A stretch of 64,000 nucleotides of DNA. Source: Pantoea agglomerans (GTDB lineage: Bacteria; Pseudomonadota; Gammaproteobacteria; Enterobacterales; Enterobacteriaceae). Below are positions 53,054 to 63,889 of the stretch, piece after piece (within the stretch, counting starts at the first letter, position 1; every line of letters starts with the position of its first letter). The stretch spans positions 2,046,001 to 2,110,000 of the forward strand of contig NZ_CP090207.1 in NCBI RefSeq assembly GCF_021397715.1, given 5' to 3'. Both the position numbers and the translations under genes were made by a program. Under the pieces are notes generated by a model. It saw only the letters and a program-made list of their open reading frames with translations. It had not been told where the DNA came from and made no database searches.

Positions 53054-54046
53054 TCAGGCTGAGAGTTGATTCGGGCAATTTTCGCCACGATCGAGCTGGC
53101 TGAGATTACTCAGGGTTGTTTCAGAGATGGCGGTCAGCGCTTCGGCGGTTAAAAACGCCTGATGGCCGGTAAACAGTACGTTGTGGCAGGCAGAGAGACG
53201 GCGGAAAACATCGTCCTGAATCACGTCATTCGACTTATCTTCAAAGAACAGATCGCGTTCATTCTCATACACATCCATGCCAAGCGACCCAATCCTCTGT
53301 TGTTTCAGCGCATCAATTGCCGCCTGGGAATCGATCAGGCTACCGCGACTGGTGTTGATGATCATCACGCCATCACGCATCTGGCTGAATGCCTCGGCAT
53401 TAAGCAGGTGATAATTTTCTGACGTCAATGGACAGTGCAGCGTAATCACATGCGATTCGGCAAACAGCCTTTTCAGATCGACATATTCGGCACCCAAAGC
53501 CAGTGCTTCATCGCTGGGATAGGGATCAAAGGCCAGCAAGTGCATACCCAATCCCTTCAGGATCCGCATCGTCGCGATACCAATTTTACCGGTACCGATG
53601 ACGCCAGCGGTTTTACCGTGCATATTAAATCCGGTCAGCCCGTCGAGTGAGAAGTTGGCGTCACGGGTGCGTTGATAGGCGCGATGGATTCGACGATTCA
53701 GCGTGAGCATCATACCCACGGTATGTTCCGCCACCGCTTCCGGGGAATAGGCCGGCACCCTGACGACTGGCAGGCCAAACTCCGCCGCGGCGGCCAGATC
53801 GACGTTATTAAAACCGGCACAGCGCAGGGCAATGTACTTCACGCCCAGCGACGCCAGCTCTTCCAGTACCGGGCGGCTGCCATCATCGTTGACAAAGATA
53901 CAGACGGCATCACAGCCGACGGCATTTTTTGCCGTGCTCTCGGTAAGCAAAAAGTCAAAAAAGACCAGTTCGAAACCGAATTGCTGATTAACCTGTTCGA
54001 AGTACTTCTGATCGTAATGTTTGGTGCTGTAAACCGCGATCTTCAT
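53054..54046 (-). CDS. ldhA: D-lactate dehydrogenase (fermentative) LdhA
   Basis: LdhA reduces pyruvate to D-lactate with NADH during fermentation. The 330-residue protein has the NAD-binding motif GVIGTGKIG near residue 150, and the catalytic arginine (INTSRGSLIDS), glutamate (MDVYENERD) and histidine (FTGHQAFLT) of the D-2-hydroxyacid dehydrogenase family. The start at 54046 gives MKIAVYSTKHYDQKYF and follows AGGAG; upstream in-frame codons are not conserved. The length (E. coli 329) fits. Confidence 0.96.
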   Translation of the reverse strand: MKIAVYSTKHYDQKYFEQVNQQFGFELVFFDFLLTESTAKNAVGCDAVCIFVNDDGSRPVLEELASLGVKYIALRCAGFNNVDLAAAAEFGLPVVRVPAYSPEAVAEHTVGMMLTLNRRIHRAYQRTRDANFSLDGLTGFNMHGKTAGVIGTGKIGIATMRILKGLGMHLLAFDPYPSDEALALGAEYVDLKRLFAESHVITLHCPLTSENYHLLNAEAFSQMRDGVMIINTSRGSLIDSQAAIDALKQQRIGSLGMDVYENERDLFFEDKSNDVIQDDVFRRLSACHNVLFTGHQAFLTAEALTAISETTLSNLSQLDRGENCPNQLSA

Positions 54047-54193
54047 CGTTGTGCTCCTGCGTACGGGTGTGAAACAAGGATAACGTTTTCTGACTGACTT
54101 TGCTCTAACCGCTGATTTGCGCGCGGGCGGGACCTTCACCTTCGGGACGTTACATGCCATCATCATTGTCAGGATACTGTAAGGAAAAGGATT

Positions 54194-56824
54194 ATGGCTG
54201 TGATGCCACGGATTTTCCGGCGACGGCTGGCGGCCATTCTGGCGCTGATTCTGCTGCTGCTGGGCTTACTGCTGACGATCACCCAATGGCTGCCACGGTT
54301 AGTCGGCATCTGGCTGCCGCCAGATACCCGGATTGCGCTTTCCGGCTCGCCGCGCTGGCGGGACGGCGGCCTGTGGTTTCCGGCTATTCGCTATCTGGCA
54401 CAGGATTGTCCGCTGGCGGAAGTGAATGAGGTGTCACTCGGCTGGCAAAATTCCCGCTGGAAGCTGAATGCCGCACAGCTGACGTTGAACAGCGACTGCC
54501 TGCAAAAATTACCTGCCGCTGACGGCCCCTCGGCGGCACCCAAAACCCTGGCCGAGTGGCAGGCGATGCTGCCGGGCGCCGACGTTCACCTGGCGAAACT
54601 GGTTGTTACGCCGTGGCAGGCTTACGCCGGCGCCCTGGATCTGACCTTAGAGAAAAATCAGCAGCAACTCCGTTATCAGGGTGAAAATCTGCAACTGGCG
54701 GCGACGCTGACCGGACAGCAGCTCGCCATCAATCGCCTGACGCTGAATCATCCCGCATTGCCTGAGCCGGTCACACTCAGCGGCCATCTGGAGCTGCCGA
54801 CCTTCGCCAGCGGCCTGCCGGTGAGCGGCGAAGTCGCCGGGCAACTGGCGCTGACCGCGCTGCCGCATCCGCTGCAGCTGACCCTTAACTGGCAGCAGCA
54901 ACAGGGCGTGCTCAGTGTGGCGATGCCGGATAACGTCCGGCCGCTGCTGCAACTGCCGTGGCAGATCGGCGACGATCAGATCCGCATCGAGCAGGGCCAG
55001 TACTTCTGGCCGCTGGCCGGTCAGCCGCTCTCCGGATTTATCAATCTGACGCTGGCTAACTGGCAGTCGGGCCTTGAAACCAGCCAAATCAGCGGCCGGA
55101 TTAACCTGTTAACCCAGGGACGCGGCGGTAAAGGCAACGTGGTGCTGGGTCTCGGTCCGGGGCATCTGAGTCTGACCGACAGCCATTTGCCCTTTCAGCT
55201 GACCGGCGAAAGCAAGCTGGCCGAGATGCAGCTGTACGGATCGATCCCGGGTCTGCTCAGCGGCTCACTGCTCGATCCGCAACTGCTGCTGCAACCCAAA
55301 TCACTGCTGCGCCTGCGGGGTCGTCTGCTCTCTACGCTGGAGGTGGATGAGGCGCGCTGGCCGCTGGCTGGCGTCCGGATCTCCGCACAGGGCATTGATG
55401 GGCGGTTACAGGCGATCCTGAATGCGCACGACCCCAGTTTTGGTCATTTCCGGCTGCATCTGGATGGCCGCGCCACCGATTTCTGGCCGGATAAAGGCGA
55501 ATGGAACTGGCGTTACTGGGGCGGAGGCGAAATGCTGCCGCTTCAGGCGCGCTGGGATGTTAAAGGCACCGGCGGCTGGCGGGACACGCTGATTCATCTG
55601 GATACGCTCTCCACCGGCTTCAACCACCTCGCTTATGGCAGCGTTCAGGTGGAAAAGCCGCGGCTGACGCTGACTGCGCCGGTCAACTGGCAGCGCGCGG
55701 CGCAGAATCCCTCTTTCAACGGTAGCTTCCGGCTACAGGCGGGCGCTACCCGATTCAGTTATGGCGGCAGGCTGGCGGATTCGACGCTCGACTTCGAAGC
55801 GAAAGGTCGCGATCCCGGTAACTTTACCTGGCGAGGATCACTCAATGCTGGCAGGGTGGGTCCGGTGCGGGTCAACGGTCGCTGGGATGGCGAACGGCTG
55901 CGTGGTGAAGCCTGGTGGCCGCAGCAATCGCTGACCGTGTTCCAGACCTTACTCAGTCCGGATCTGAAAATGCAGATTCGCGGCGGTGAGCTGCGGGCGC
56001 AGGTGGCGTTCTCGGCGGCGCGCGATCAGGGTTTCCAGGCGGGTGGTCACTGGATAGTCAAAGCGGGCAGTCTCTGGACTCCGGACAGTGAAATTAACGG
56101 CGTCGATTTCTCGCTGCCGTTCCGCCTGAAAGATCAGCAGTGGCAGTTTGGACAGCATGGCCCGGTATCGCTGCGTATCGCTGAGATAAAAAACCAGTTT
56201 GCGATGCAGAATATACGCGCCGATCTGCAGGGCGCCTGGCCGTGGAGCGAACAGGCGCCGCTGACCTTACAGGAGGTGAGTCTCGATCTGCTGGGCGGTC
56301 AGATTAGCTTACCGGCATTACGGATGCCGCAGCATCAGCCGGCGCGCGTGTCGCTGCGCAATATCAGCCTCAGTGAGCTGGTGACGGCGATTAAACCGAA
56401 ACAGTTTGCCATGTCGGGCCGGATCAACGGCGAACTGCCGCTGTGGCTGAACCATCCGCGCTGGCTGATCGAGAAAGGGTGGATCGCCAACAGTGGCCCG
56501 CTGACCTTCCGGCTGGATAAAGATATGGCGGATGCGATCACCCGCAATAATGTCGCCACCGGCGCGGCGCTGGACTGGCTGCGCTACATGGAAATCTCCC
56601 GCTCCTGGGCCACGCTGAATCTGAATACGGTGGGCGATCTCACCATGGAGGCCCAGGTGCAGGGCGTCAGCCAGTTCAGTAATCGTCGGCAGACCGTGAA
56701 TCTCAACTATCGTCATCAGGAAAATCTGTTTCAGCTGTGGCGCAGTCTGCGCTTTGGCGATAATTTGCAATCCTGGGTGGAGCAACATGCCGCCCTGCCA
56801 TCGAACAAGGACACCACACCATGA
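54194..56824 (+). CDS. ydbH: YdbH, AsmA-like intermembrane phospholipid transporter
   Basis: YdbH is one of three AsmA-like proteins (with TamB and YhdP) that carry phospholipids between the inner and outer membranes. The 876-residue protein (E. coli 879) has one N-terminal membrane anchor (about 12-34: LAAILALILLLLGLLLTITQWLPR) and a long beta-rich groove-forming body, with DUF3971-like C-terminal domain. The ATG at 54194 follows AAGGA. Its stop overlaps the ynbE start, and the lipoprotein YnbE is its outer-membrane partner; YdbL is a periplasmic chaperone. Confidence 0.94.
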   Translation: MAVMPRIFRRRLAAILALILLLLGLLLTITQWLPRLVGIWLPPDTRIALSGSPRWRDGGLWFPAIRYLAQDCPLAEVNEVSLGWQNSRWKLNAAQLTLNSDCLQKLPAADGPSAAPKTLAEWQAMLPGADVHLAKLVVTPWQAYAGALDLTLEKNQQQLRYQGENLQLAATLTGQQLAINRLTLNHPALPEPVTLSGHLELPTFASGLPVSGEVAGQLALTALPHPLQLTLNWQQQQGVLSVAMPDNVRPLLQLPWQIGDDQIRIEQGQYFWPLAGQPLSGFINLTLANWQSGLETSQISGRINLLTQGRGGKGNVVLGLGPGHLSLTDSHLPFQLTGESKLAEMQLYGSIPGLLSGSLLDPQLLLQPKSLLRLRGRLLSTLEVDEARWPLAGVRISAQGIDGRLQAILNAHDPSFGHFRLHLDGRATDFWPDKGEWNWRYWGGGEMLPLQARWDVKGTGGWRDTLIHLDTLSTGFNHLAYGSVQVEKPRLTLTAPVNWQRAAQNPSFNGSFRLQAGATRFSYGGRLADSTLDFEAKGRDPGNFTWRGSLNAGRVGPVRVNGRWDGERLRGEAWWPQQSLTVFQTLLSPDLKMQIRGGELRAQVAFSAARDQGFQAGGHWIVKAGSLWTPDSEINGVDFSLPFRLKDQQWQFGQHGPVSLRIAEIKNQFAMQNIRADLQGAWPWSEQAPLTLQEVSLDLLGGQISLPALRMPQHQPARVSLRNISLSELVTAIKPKQFAMSGRINGELPLWLNHPRWLIEKGWIANSGPLTFRLDKDMADAITRNNVATGAALDWLRYMEISRSWATLNLNTVGDLTMEAQVQGVSQFSNRRQTVNLNYRHQENLFQLWRSLRFGDNLQSWVEQHAALPSNKDTTP

Positions 56825-57009
56825 GCCTCAGGGCATTACTGGTTCTGGCAGCCGGGCTGCCGCTGATCGGCTGCGTGCCGCGCATTGAAGTGACGGCACC
56901 GAAAGATCCGATCACCATCAACATGAACGTGAAAATCGAGCATGAGATTCACATCAAAGTGGATAAAGACGTGGAAGCGTTATTGAAAAACCAGAGCGAT
57001 CTGTTCTGA
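56821..57009 (+). CDS. ynbE: YnbE, lipoprotein partner of YdbH
   Basis: YnbE is an outer-membrane lipoprotein that completes the YdbH lipid conduit. The 62-residue precursor has a signal peptide ending in LIGC (lipobox) at about residue 18, and the mature IKVDKDVEALLKNQSDLF end is family-typical. It starts within the stop of ydbH. Confidence 0.93.
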   Translation: MSLRALLVLAAGLPLIGCVPRIEVTAPKDPITINMNVKIEHEIHIKVDKDVEALLKNQSDLF

Positions 57010-57020
57010 GGAGAGCGAGT

Positions 57021-57347
57021 ATGAAACGCATCAGCGTAGCCCTGTTACTTGCCCTGATGATCGCCCAGCCTGCCTGGGCGCTGACGCTGGATGAGGCGCG
57101 TCAGTCGGGACGGGTCGGCGAAACCCTTTCCGGCTATCTGGCCGCGCGTGCGCAGGACAGCGAAACCCTGGCGCTGACGGAGAAAATCAATGCGGGGCGA
57201 CAGCAGCAGTATCAGCGGGTAGCAGAGCAGAACCATTTAACCACCGCCGAGGTGGCCGCGATTGCCGGTCAGAAGCTGGTGAGCCGGGCCGCCGCAGGAG
57301 AATATGTGCGCGGCATTAATGGTCAGTGGCTGAAAAAAGAGCAATAG
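57021..57347 (+). CDS. ydbL: YdbL, periplasmic chaperone for YdbH-YnbE
   Basis: YdbL is a DUF1318 protein that regulates or chaperones YdbH-YnbE. The 108-residue precursor has a signal peptide cleaved after AQPAWA near residue 20, and the mature domain has the family motif GRVGETLSGYLAAR. GGAG precedes the start; it is the last gene of the operon. Confidence 0.93.
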   Translation: MKRISVALLLALMIAQPAWALTLDEARQSGRVGETLSGYLAARAQDSETLALTEKINAGRQQQYQRVAEQNHLTTAEVAAIAGQKLVSRAAAGEYVRGINGQWLKKEQ

Positions 57348-57352
57348 CAGGC

Positions 57353-57379
57353 ATAAAAAAGCCGGGCACAGGGCCCGGC
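57353..57379 (-). terminator. Terminator of azoR
   Basis: Stem GCCGGGC / GCCCGGC (57361-57367 with 57373-57379) followed by T on the minus strand, 22 bases after the azoR stop. It also ends the ydbL operon in the other direction. Confidence 0.85.
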
Positions 57380-57400
57380 AAGTACAACGGCATCAAATGA

Positions 57401-58036
<636 letters not shown>

Positions 58037-58255
58037 TCAATGGTTTACACTCTACGGTTATCAATGGCGCGGTGAAAGCGCAATATTTCGAGGTCAATGT
58101 TCGAATTTATTGAATAAGCGTAACGTGCGCCGCGCGCCGGCGCAGGTCGAAATGTGCTATGATGCGCCTAATTATTTTATTGAATCAGCCGGTTATCCCG
58201 GCTTGCAGCGCGCTGCGACAGCAGCGACAGCGTCTGAGTAAGGTACGTCATTATT

Positions 58256-61200
58256 ATGTCATCTCCCGATACCTCCCCACTGGCTTCACTCTGGTCACGG
58301 CTTGACGGGTTAATGCTGCGCGATCGCCAGCGCCTGCAGCGCCGCTTACAGGGCGCCAGGAAAGTGAAAAATCCCGCCGCTCAGCAGGGCATCGCCAGCG
58401 AGCTGGAACAGGATTTTGCCGCTGCCGAACAGCGGGTGGCCCAGCGCCGCGCGGCTACGCCGGCCATCACCTTCCCGGAAAATCTGCCGGTCAGCCAGAA
58501 GCAGCAGGATATTGCTGAAGCGATACGCGATCATCAGGTGGTGATTGTGGCGGGCGAAACCGGCTCCGGTAAAACCACCCAGTTACCAAAAATCTGTCTG
58601 GCGCTGGGACGCGGCGTGACCGGGCTGATTGGACATACTCAGCCACGCCGCCTGGCGGCCCGTACCGTGGCCAACCGTATCGCCGACGAACTGGATACCT
58701 CGCCTGGCGGCTGCGTCGGCTATAAAGTGCGTTTTAACGATCAGGTCAGCGATCTGACCCAGATTAAATTAATGACCGACGGGATTTTGCTGGCGGAAAT
58801 ACAGCAGGACCGTCTGCTAATGCAGTACGACACCATCATTATTGATGAAGCGCATGAGCGCAGCCTGAATATCGACTTCCTGCTGGGTTACCTGCGCGAA
58901 CTGCTGCCGCGCCGGCCCGATCTCAAGGTGATCATTACCTCGGCCACCATCGATCCGCAGCGCTTTTCACGGCATTTCAATAATGCGCCGGTGATTGAAG
59001 TTTCCGGCCGTACCTATCCGGTGGAAGTGCGCTACCGGCCGGTGGTGGAAGAGGCGGATGATGGCGATCGCGATCAGCTGCAGGCGATCTTTGATGCAGT
59101 GGATGAACTGGACCATGAGAGTCGCGGCGATATCCTGATTTTCATGAGCGGTGAGCGCGAGATCCGTGATACCGCCGACGCACTGATTAAACGCGATCTG
59201 CCGCATACCGAGATTCTGCCGCTCTACGCCCGCCTGTCGAATGCCGAGCAAAACCGGGTATTTCAGTCGCACAGCGGCCGGCGAATCGTACTGGCTACCA
59301 ACGTGGCGGAAACCTCGCTGACGGTGCCGGGCATCAAATATGTTATCGATCCGGGAACGGCGCGCATCAGCCGCTACAGCTTCCGCACCAAAGTGCAGCG
59401 GCTGCCGATTGAGCCGATTTCACAGGCGTCGGCCAATCAGCGTAAAGGACGCTGTGGACGCGTATCAGAGGGGATCTGTATCCGCCTCTACTCTGAGGAT
59501 GATTTTCTCAGTCGCCCGGCGTTTACCGATCCGGAAATTCTGCGCACTAACCTGGCATCGGTGATTCTGCAGATGACCGCGCTGGGGCTGGGTGATATCG
59601 CCGCGTTCCCATTTGTGGAAGCGCCCGATAAGCGCAACATTCAGGATGGCGTACGCCTGCTGGAAGAGCTGGGCGCACTGACCCTGAATGAAGACGATGG
59701 CCATTACCGGCTGACCGGTTCAGGCCGCCAGCTGGCGCAGTTGCCGGTCGATCCTCGTCTGGCGCGGATGGTGCTGGAAGCACAGAAATTTGGCTGCGTC
59801 CGCGAAGTGATGATCATTACTGCGGGCTTATCGATTCAGGACCCGCGTGAGCGGCCCGCCGAGAAAAAGCAGGCGTCAGATGAAAAACACCGTCGATTCG
59901 CCGATAAAGATTCCGACTTCCTGGCCTTCGTCAATTTATGGAATTACCTGGCGGAGCAGCAGAAAGCGCTGTCGGGTAACCTGTTCCGCCGCCAGTGCAA
60001 AAGTGACTTCCTTAACTATTTGCGGGTGCGCGAATGGCAGGATATCTACACCCAACTGCGGCAGGTGGTGCGCGAACTGGGCATACCGGTCAACAGCGAG
60101 CCGGCAGGCATGCGCGAGATCCACTGCGCGCTGTTAAGCGGGCTACTGTCGCATATCGGCCAGAAGGATGCGGATAAGCAGGAGTTCACCGGCGCGCGCA
60201 ATACCCGCTTCGCCATTTTCCCCGGCTCCGGGCTGTTTAAGAAGCCGCCAAAATGGACCATGGTGGCGGAACTGGTCGAGACCAGCCGGCTGTGGGGCCG
60301 GACCGCCGGCCGCATCGAGCCGGAATGGATTGAGCCGCTGGCGCAGCATCTGATCAAGCGCAGCTACAGCGAACCGCACTGGGAGAAATCACAGGGCGCG
60401 GTGATGGCAACCGAAAAAGTGACGCTGTATGGCCTGCCGATTGTGGCGGCGCGCAAGGTTAACTATGGCGCTATCGATCCGACTCTGAGCCGCGAGCTGT
60501 TTATTCGCCATGCGCTGGTGGAAGGTGACTGGCAGACGCGTCACGCCTTCTTCCGCACCAACCAGAAGTTGCGCAGCGAAGTTGAAGATCTGGAGCATAA
60601 ATCGCGCCGTCGCGACATTCTGGTCGATGACGAAACCCTGTTTGCCTTTTACGATCAGCGTATCGGTAAAGAGGTGGTCTCAGCGAAGCACTTTGATAGC
60701 TGGTGGAAGCAGGCCAGCCGTGACAATGCGGACTTGCTGAACTTTGATAAGCAGATGCTGATTAAAGAGGGCGCGGACAAGGTCAGCCAGCTCGACTATC
60801 CCAACTTCTGGCATCAGGGCAATCTCAGGCTGAAGCTGAGCTATCAGTTTGAACCGGGTGCCGATGCCGATGGCGTGACGGTGCATATTCCGCTGCCGCT
60901 GCTTAATCAGGTGGATGACAGCGGCTTTGAGTGGCAGATCCCGGGCGTGCGACGTGAACTGATTATCGCGCTGATTAAGTCGCTGCCTAAACCACTGCGT
61001 CGCAATCTGGTGCCGGCGCCTAACTATGCCGAAGCGTTTCTCGGCCGGGTTACCGCAATGGAGATGCCGCTGCTGGATGCGCTGTCGCGTGAGTTTCGCC
61101 GCATGACCGGCGTCACGCTGGAGCGGGACAACTGGCAGTGGGAACAGGTGCCCGATCATCTGAAAATGACCTTCCGGGTGGTAGATGAACACAACCGCAA

Positions 61201-62158
61201 ACTGCTGGAAGGCAAAGATCTGACCGCCCTCAAGGCGCAGCTGAAAGGCAAAGTGCAGGAAACGTTGTCGAAAGTGGCGGATGACGGGCTGGAACAGAGC
61301 GGGCTGCATATCTGGAGCTTCGGTGATTTGCCGCGCAGCTATGAGCAGAAGCGCGGCAGTTATCAGGTGAAAGCCTGGCCGGCGCTGGTCGATGAGAAAG
61401 AGAGCGTTGCCATTCGGCTGTTCGACAGCGAACAGGAGCAGCAAAAAATGATGTGGCGCGGTCAGCGCCGTCTGTTGCTGCTGAACGTGCCGTCGCCGGT
61501 GAAATACCTGCACGAAAAGCTGCCGAACAAGGCCAAACTCGGTCTCTACTTTAATCCGTATGGCAAAGTGATGGAGCTGATCGACGACTGTATCGCCTGT
61601 GGCATCGATAAGCTGATCGCCGACGCGGGCGGGCCTGCCTGGGATCAGGCCGGCTTTGAGGCGTTGCGGGATAAAGTGCGCGGTGAACTGAATGAAACCG
61701 TGGTGACCATAGCTAAGCAGGTCGAGCAGATCCTGACGGCGGTATTCAACATCAATAAGCGGCTGAAAGGGCGGGTCGACATGACGATAGCGCTGGCGCT
61801 ATCCGACATCAAGGCGCAGCTCAGTGGTCTGGTCTATCGCGGTTTTGTCACCGGCAATGGCTGGCAGCGCCTCGGCGACAGCCTGCGCTACCTGCACGGC
61901 ATCGAACGGCGTCTGGAAAAATTGCCCGCCGATCCGCACAGCGATCGGGCGCGGATGTTGAAAGTGCAGGCGGTGGAGCAGGCATACCAGGCGTGGCGCA
62001 ATAAATTGCCACCGCAGCGCCAGGATGATGAAGAGGTGAAGGCGATCCGCTGGATGATTGAAGAGTTGCGGATCAGCTATTTTGCCCAGCAGCTCGGCAC
62101 GCCTTATCCGATCTCTGACAAGCGCATTCTGCAGACCATGGAGCAGATTGCGGGCTGA
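58256..62158 (+). CDS. hrpA: ATP-dependent RNA helicase HrpA
   Basis: HrpA is a DEAH-box helicase that, in E. coli, rescues stalled ribosomes by pulling on mRNA. The 1300-residue protein has helicase motifs Walker A GETGSGKTTQLPKI (near residue 101), DEAH (IIIDEAHERSLN), SAT (IITSATID) and QRKGRCGRVSEG, followed by the HA2, OB and DUF3418 domains. The ATG at 58256 gives the E. coli length (1300). It is divergent from azoR. Confidence 0.97.
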   Translation: MSSPDTSPLASLWSRLDGLMLRDRQRLQRRLQGARKVKNPAAQQGIASELEQDFAAAEQRVAQRRAATPAITFPENLPVSQKQQDIAEAIRDHQVVIVAGETGSGKTTQLPKICLALGRGVTGLIGHTQPRRLAARTVANRIADELDTSPGGCVGYKVRFNDQVSDLTQIKLMTDGILLAEIQQDRLLMQYDTIIIDEAHERSLNIDFLLGYLRELLPRRPDLKVIITSATIDPQRFSRHFNNAPVIEVSGRTYPVEVRYRPVVEEADDGDRDQLQAIFDAVDELDHESRGDILIFMSGEREIRDTADALIKRDLPHTEILPLYARLSNAEQNRVFQSHSGRRIVLATNVAETSLTVPGIKYVIDPGTARISRYSFRTKVQRLPIEPISQASANQRKGRCGRVSEGICIRLYSEDDFLSRPAFTDPEILRTNLASVILQMTALGLGDIAAFPFVEAPDKRNIQDGVRLLEELGALTLNEDDGHYRLTGSGRQLAQLPVDPRLARMVLEAQKFGCVREVMIITAGLSIQDPRERPAEKKQASDEKHRRFADKDSDFLAFVNLWNYLAEQQKALSGNLFRRQCKSDFLNYLRVREWQDIYTQLRQVVRELGIPVNSEPAGMREIHCALLSGLLSHIGQKDADKQEFTGARNTRFAIFPGSGLFKKPPKWTMVAELVETSRLWGRTAGRIEPEWIEPLAQHLIKRSYSEPHWEKSQGAVMATEKVTLYGLPIVAARKVNYGAIDPTLSRELFIRHALVEGDWQTRHAFFRTNQKLRSEVEDLEHKSRRRDILVDDETLFAFYDQRIGKEVVSAKHFDSWWKQASRDNADLLNFDKQMLIKEGADKVSQLDYPNFWHQGNLRLKLSYQFEPGADADGVTVHIPLPLLNQVDDSGFEWQIPGVRRELIIALIKSLPKPLRRNLVPAPNYAEAFLGRVTAMEMPLLDALSREFRRMTGVTLERDNWQWEQVPDHLKMTFRVVDEHNRKLLEGKDLTALKAQLKGKVQETLSKVADDGLEQSGLHIWSFGDLPRSYEQKRGSYQVKAWPALVDEKESVAIRLFDSEQEQQKMMWRGQRRLLLLNVPSPVKYLHEKLPNKAKLGLYFNPYGKVMELIDDCIACGIDKLIADAGGPAWDQAGFEALRDKVRGELNETVVTIAKQVEQILTAVFNINKRLKGRVDMTIALALSDIKAQLSGLVYRGFVTGNGWQRLGDSLRYLHGIERRLEKLPADPHSDRARMLKVQAVEQAYQAWRNKLPPQRQDDEEVKAIRWMIEELRISYFAQQLGTPYPISDKRILQTMEQIAG

Positions 62159-62159
62159 T

Positions 62160-62193
62160 AAAAAACGGGGGCGCGTCAGTGATGACGCGCCCC
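62160..62193 (-). terminator. Terminator of ydgD
   Basis: Stem CGGGGGCGCGTCA / TGACGCGCCCCCG (62166-62178 with 62183-62195 approximately) followed by a T run on the minus strand. It lies between the stops of hrpA and ydgD and serves both. Confidence 0.9.
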
Positions 62194-62220
62194 CGGCTTC
62201 TGTTGCCCGTGAAGAGACTG

Positions 62221-63030
62221 TTACTGCGCTAAGGCTTCCAGTTCATCTCGGAATGAGGTGACGGCAATCGCCCGGTTGTCGGCCAGATAGCGATCTTTGG
62301 CGGCCGGTGCCGAGCTCTGTACCGCAATTAACTGCCAGCCATTATCTCCTTTCAGCAGCAGCGGCGAGCCACTGTCGCCGGGCAGCGTATCACACTGATG
62401 CGACAGCACGGCGCGCTGCGCCCAGCCGGTAATCAGGCAGTCACTGTGCGAATAGAGCGTATCGAGATGATCGGCCGGATAACCCGCCTGAGTCACTTTG
62501 CGGCCGGTCTGCTTCAGCGCCGCGGTTAAATCACTGCGTGAGCCGTCAAACAGCGGAATCGGCGTAATAGCGGAGGGCGGATTACGCAAAATCACGATGC
62601 CATAATCAAAGGGGGCAGCATTACTCGGCACGATCCAGCCTTCACCATCCGCTTTGAGCTTCGAAGCCAGCGACGGTTCGACGCGGGCATCGATATCGTG
62701 AATTTCATAACGCCAGCCTTTATCACTGGCCATAAAGCGCAACGCAACCGGCTTGTCGAAATTGCCCGGTGGCGCGAGTAAGCAGTGTCCGGCGGTCAGG
62801 GCCAGATGCGGTGAAATCAGCGTGGCGGTGCAGAGGTTACCGCTTTCGGTTTCCAGCTGACCAATGGCATCCCAGGGCGCCGCGGTAATATCGGTGATGG
62901 CTTGTCGATGATCTTTGCCGAAAAACAGCATTTTGATTTCAGCCGCGGTTGGCGTGTCGTCGTCGTCATCGGCATGAGCAAAGGAGGTAAAGCTGAAAAG
63001 TCCAACCATTAACAAGATAGCCAGGCGCAT
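62221..63030 (-). CDS. ydgD: YdgD, trypsin-like serine peptidase
   Basis: YdgD is a periplasmic S1-family (V8-like) serine peptidase of unknown function. The 269-residue precursor (E. coli 273) has a signal peptide ending near FAHA (residue 20). The triad is visible: His in LTAGHCLL, Asp in PFDYGIVIL, and Ser in [11 protein letters not shown]. Its neighbours ydgU and asr are as in E. coli. Confidence 0.93.
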   Translation of the reverse strand: MRLAILLMVGLFSFTSFAHADDDDDTPTAAEIKMLFFGKDHRQAITDITAAPWDAIGQLETESGNLCTATLISPHLALTAGHCLLAPPGNFDKPVALRFMASDKGWRYEIHDIDARVEPSLASKLKADGEGWIVPSNAAPFDYGIVILRNPPSAITPIPLFDGSRSDLTAALKQTGRKVTQAGYPADHLDTLYSHSDCLITGWAQRAVLSHQCDTLPGDSGSPLLLKGDNGWQLIAVQSSAPAAKDRYLADNRAIAVTSFRDELEALAQ

Positions 63031-63145
63031 AGAACTCTCAATGGCGAGAAAAAAGTAACGTTATTGTTATCAGGCAACTGCGATAACTATAGTCGTTAGG
63101 CGCTAAAAAAGGGAGTTTTATTGGTTAATCAGTACGCTACAACCG

Positions 63146-63226
63146 TTAAATAAAAAAGCTCGCTGCCACAATGCCACAGAGGATCATAATCAGCAGAATA
63201 ATTTCGAAGCGATAGCGACGCACCAT
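63146..63226 (-). CDS. ydgU: YdgU, small membrane protein (26 residues)
   Basis: A 26-codon gene between asr and ydgD. The product MVRRYRFEIILLIMILCGIV ends ASFFI and has one membrane span, and closely resembles the recalled E. coli YdgU (VSRYRFEFIL). GGAG precedes the ATG at 63226. Acid-induced co-transcription with asr by readthrough is the likely regulation, since a terminator separates them. Confidence 0.8.
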   Translation of the reverse strand: MVRRYRFEIILLIMILCGIVAASFFI

Positions 63227-63245
63227 TTCATCCACTCCAGTAAAG

Positions 63246-63272
63246 AAACACCCGGCATAACCGGGTGTTTTT
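63246..63272 (-). terminator. Terminator of asr
   Basis: Stem AAACACCCGG / CCGGGTGTTT (63246-63255 with 63261-63270), CATAA loop, with T on each side. It lies 36 bases beyond the asr stop and leaves ydgU to readthrough. Confidence 0.85.
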
Positions 63273-63308
63273 AATCATTAACGCGTGGCCGGGCGCGCTA
63301 CGGCGACC

Positions 63309-63785
63309 TTAGTTCTTAGCCGCTGGTTTAACGACTTTTTTGTGATGAACTTTTTTAGCTGCCTGCGCTTTCTGTGCAGGTTTTACCACTTTCTTGTGGT
63401 GCACTTTTTTAGCCGCCTGGGCTTTCTGTGCAGCAGGCTTAGTCACTTTTTTGTGGTGAACTTTCTTAGCGGCCTGCGCTTTCTGGGCAGCAGGTTTGGT
63501 GGCTTTCTTATGGTGCACTTTCTTAGCAGCCTGCGCTTTCTGCGCAGCCGGTTTTACTGCTTTTTTATGGTGAACTTTTTTAGCCGCCTGCGCTTTCTGT
63601 GCTGCGTCTTTTTTCACCGCTTTTTTGTGTTTCTTGTGTTCAGTTTTGTGTGCAGTTTTTGCTGGCGCAGCTGCGGTCGTTGTGGTCGCAGGTGCAGCGG
63701 CAGGTGCAGCCGTTGTTTCAGCAGCGAAGGCAACAGAAGACATACCCATAGCAGCGGCGACAACCAGTGCAAATAATTTTTTCAT
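63309..63785 (-). CDS. asr: Acid-shock protein Asr
   Basis: Asr is a periplasmic intrinsically disordered protein strongly induced by acid, thought to protect envelope proteins. The 158-residue precursor has a signal peptide ([22 protein letters not shown], about 22 residues), a threonine/alanine/proline-rich linker, and five near-identical basic units with the pattern [19 protein letters not shown]. E. coli Asr is 102 residues with fewer units. The ATG at 63785 begins a proper signal peptide; the longer frame from 63812 does not. RstA- and PhoB-type control is known in E. coli. Confidence 0.95.
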   Translation of the reverse strand: MKKLFALVVAAAMGMSSVAFAAETTAAPAAAPATTTTAAAPAKTAHKTEHKKHKKAVKKDAAQKAQAAKKVHHKKAVKPAAQKAQAAKKVHHKKATKPAAQKAQAAKKVHHKKVTKPAAQKAQAAKKVHHKKVVKPAQKAQAAKKVHHKKVVKPAAKN

Positions 63786-63841
63786 TGCAAATTCCTCGGA
63801 CTTTTTTTTCATGTGTAGCCCACTGCGGGGCCGGTGAAGAG

Positions 63842-63870
63842 ACTATAGGGAAATCGATGCAGGGTGTCCG
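63842..63870 (-). promoter_or_regulatory. Putative promoter of asr
   Basis: On the minus strand CGGACA (63870-63865), 17 bases, TATAGT (63847-63842), about 55 bases before the start codon. The -10 matches five of six; the -35 matches four of six, which fits an activated promoter. Confidence 0.55.
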
Positions 63871-63889
63871 TGGGTGTTTGGTATCGGCG

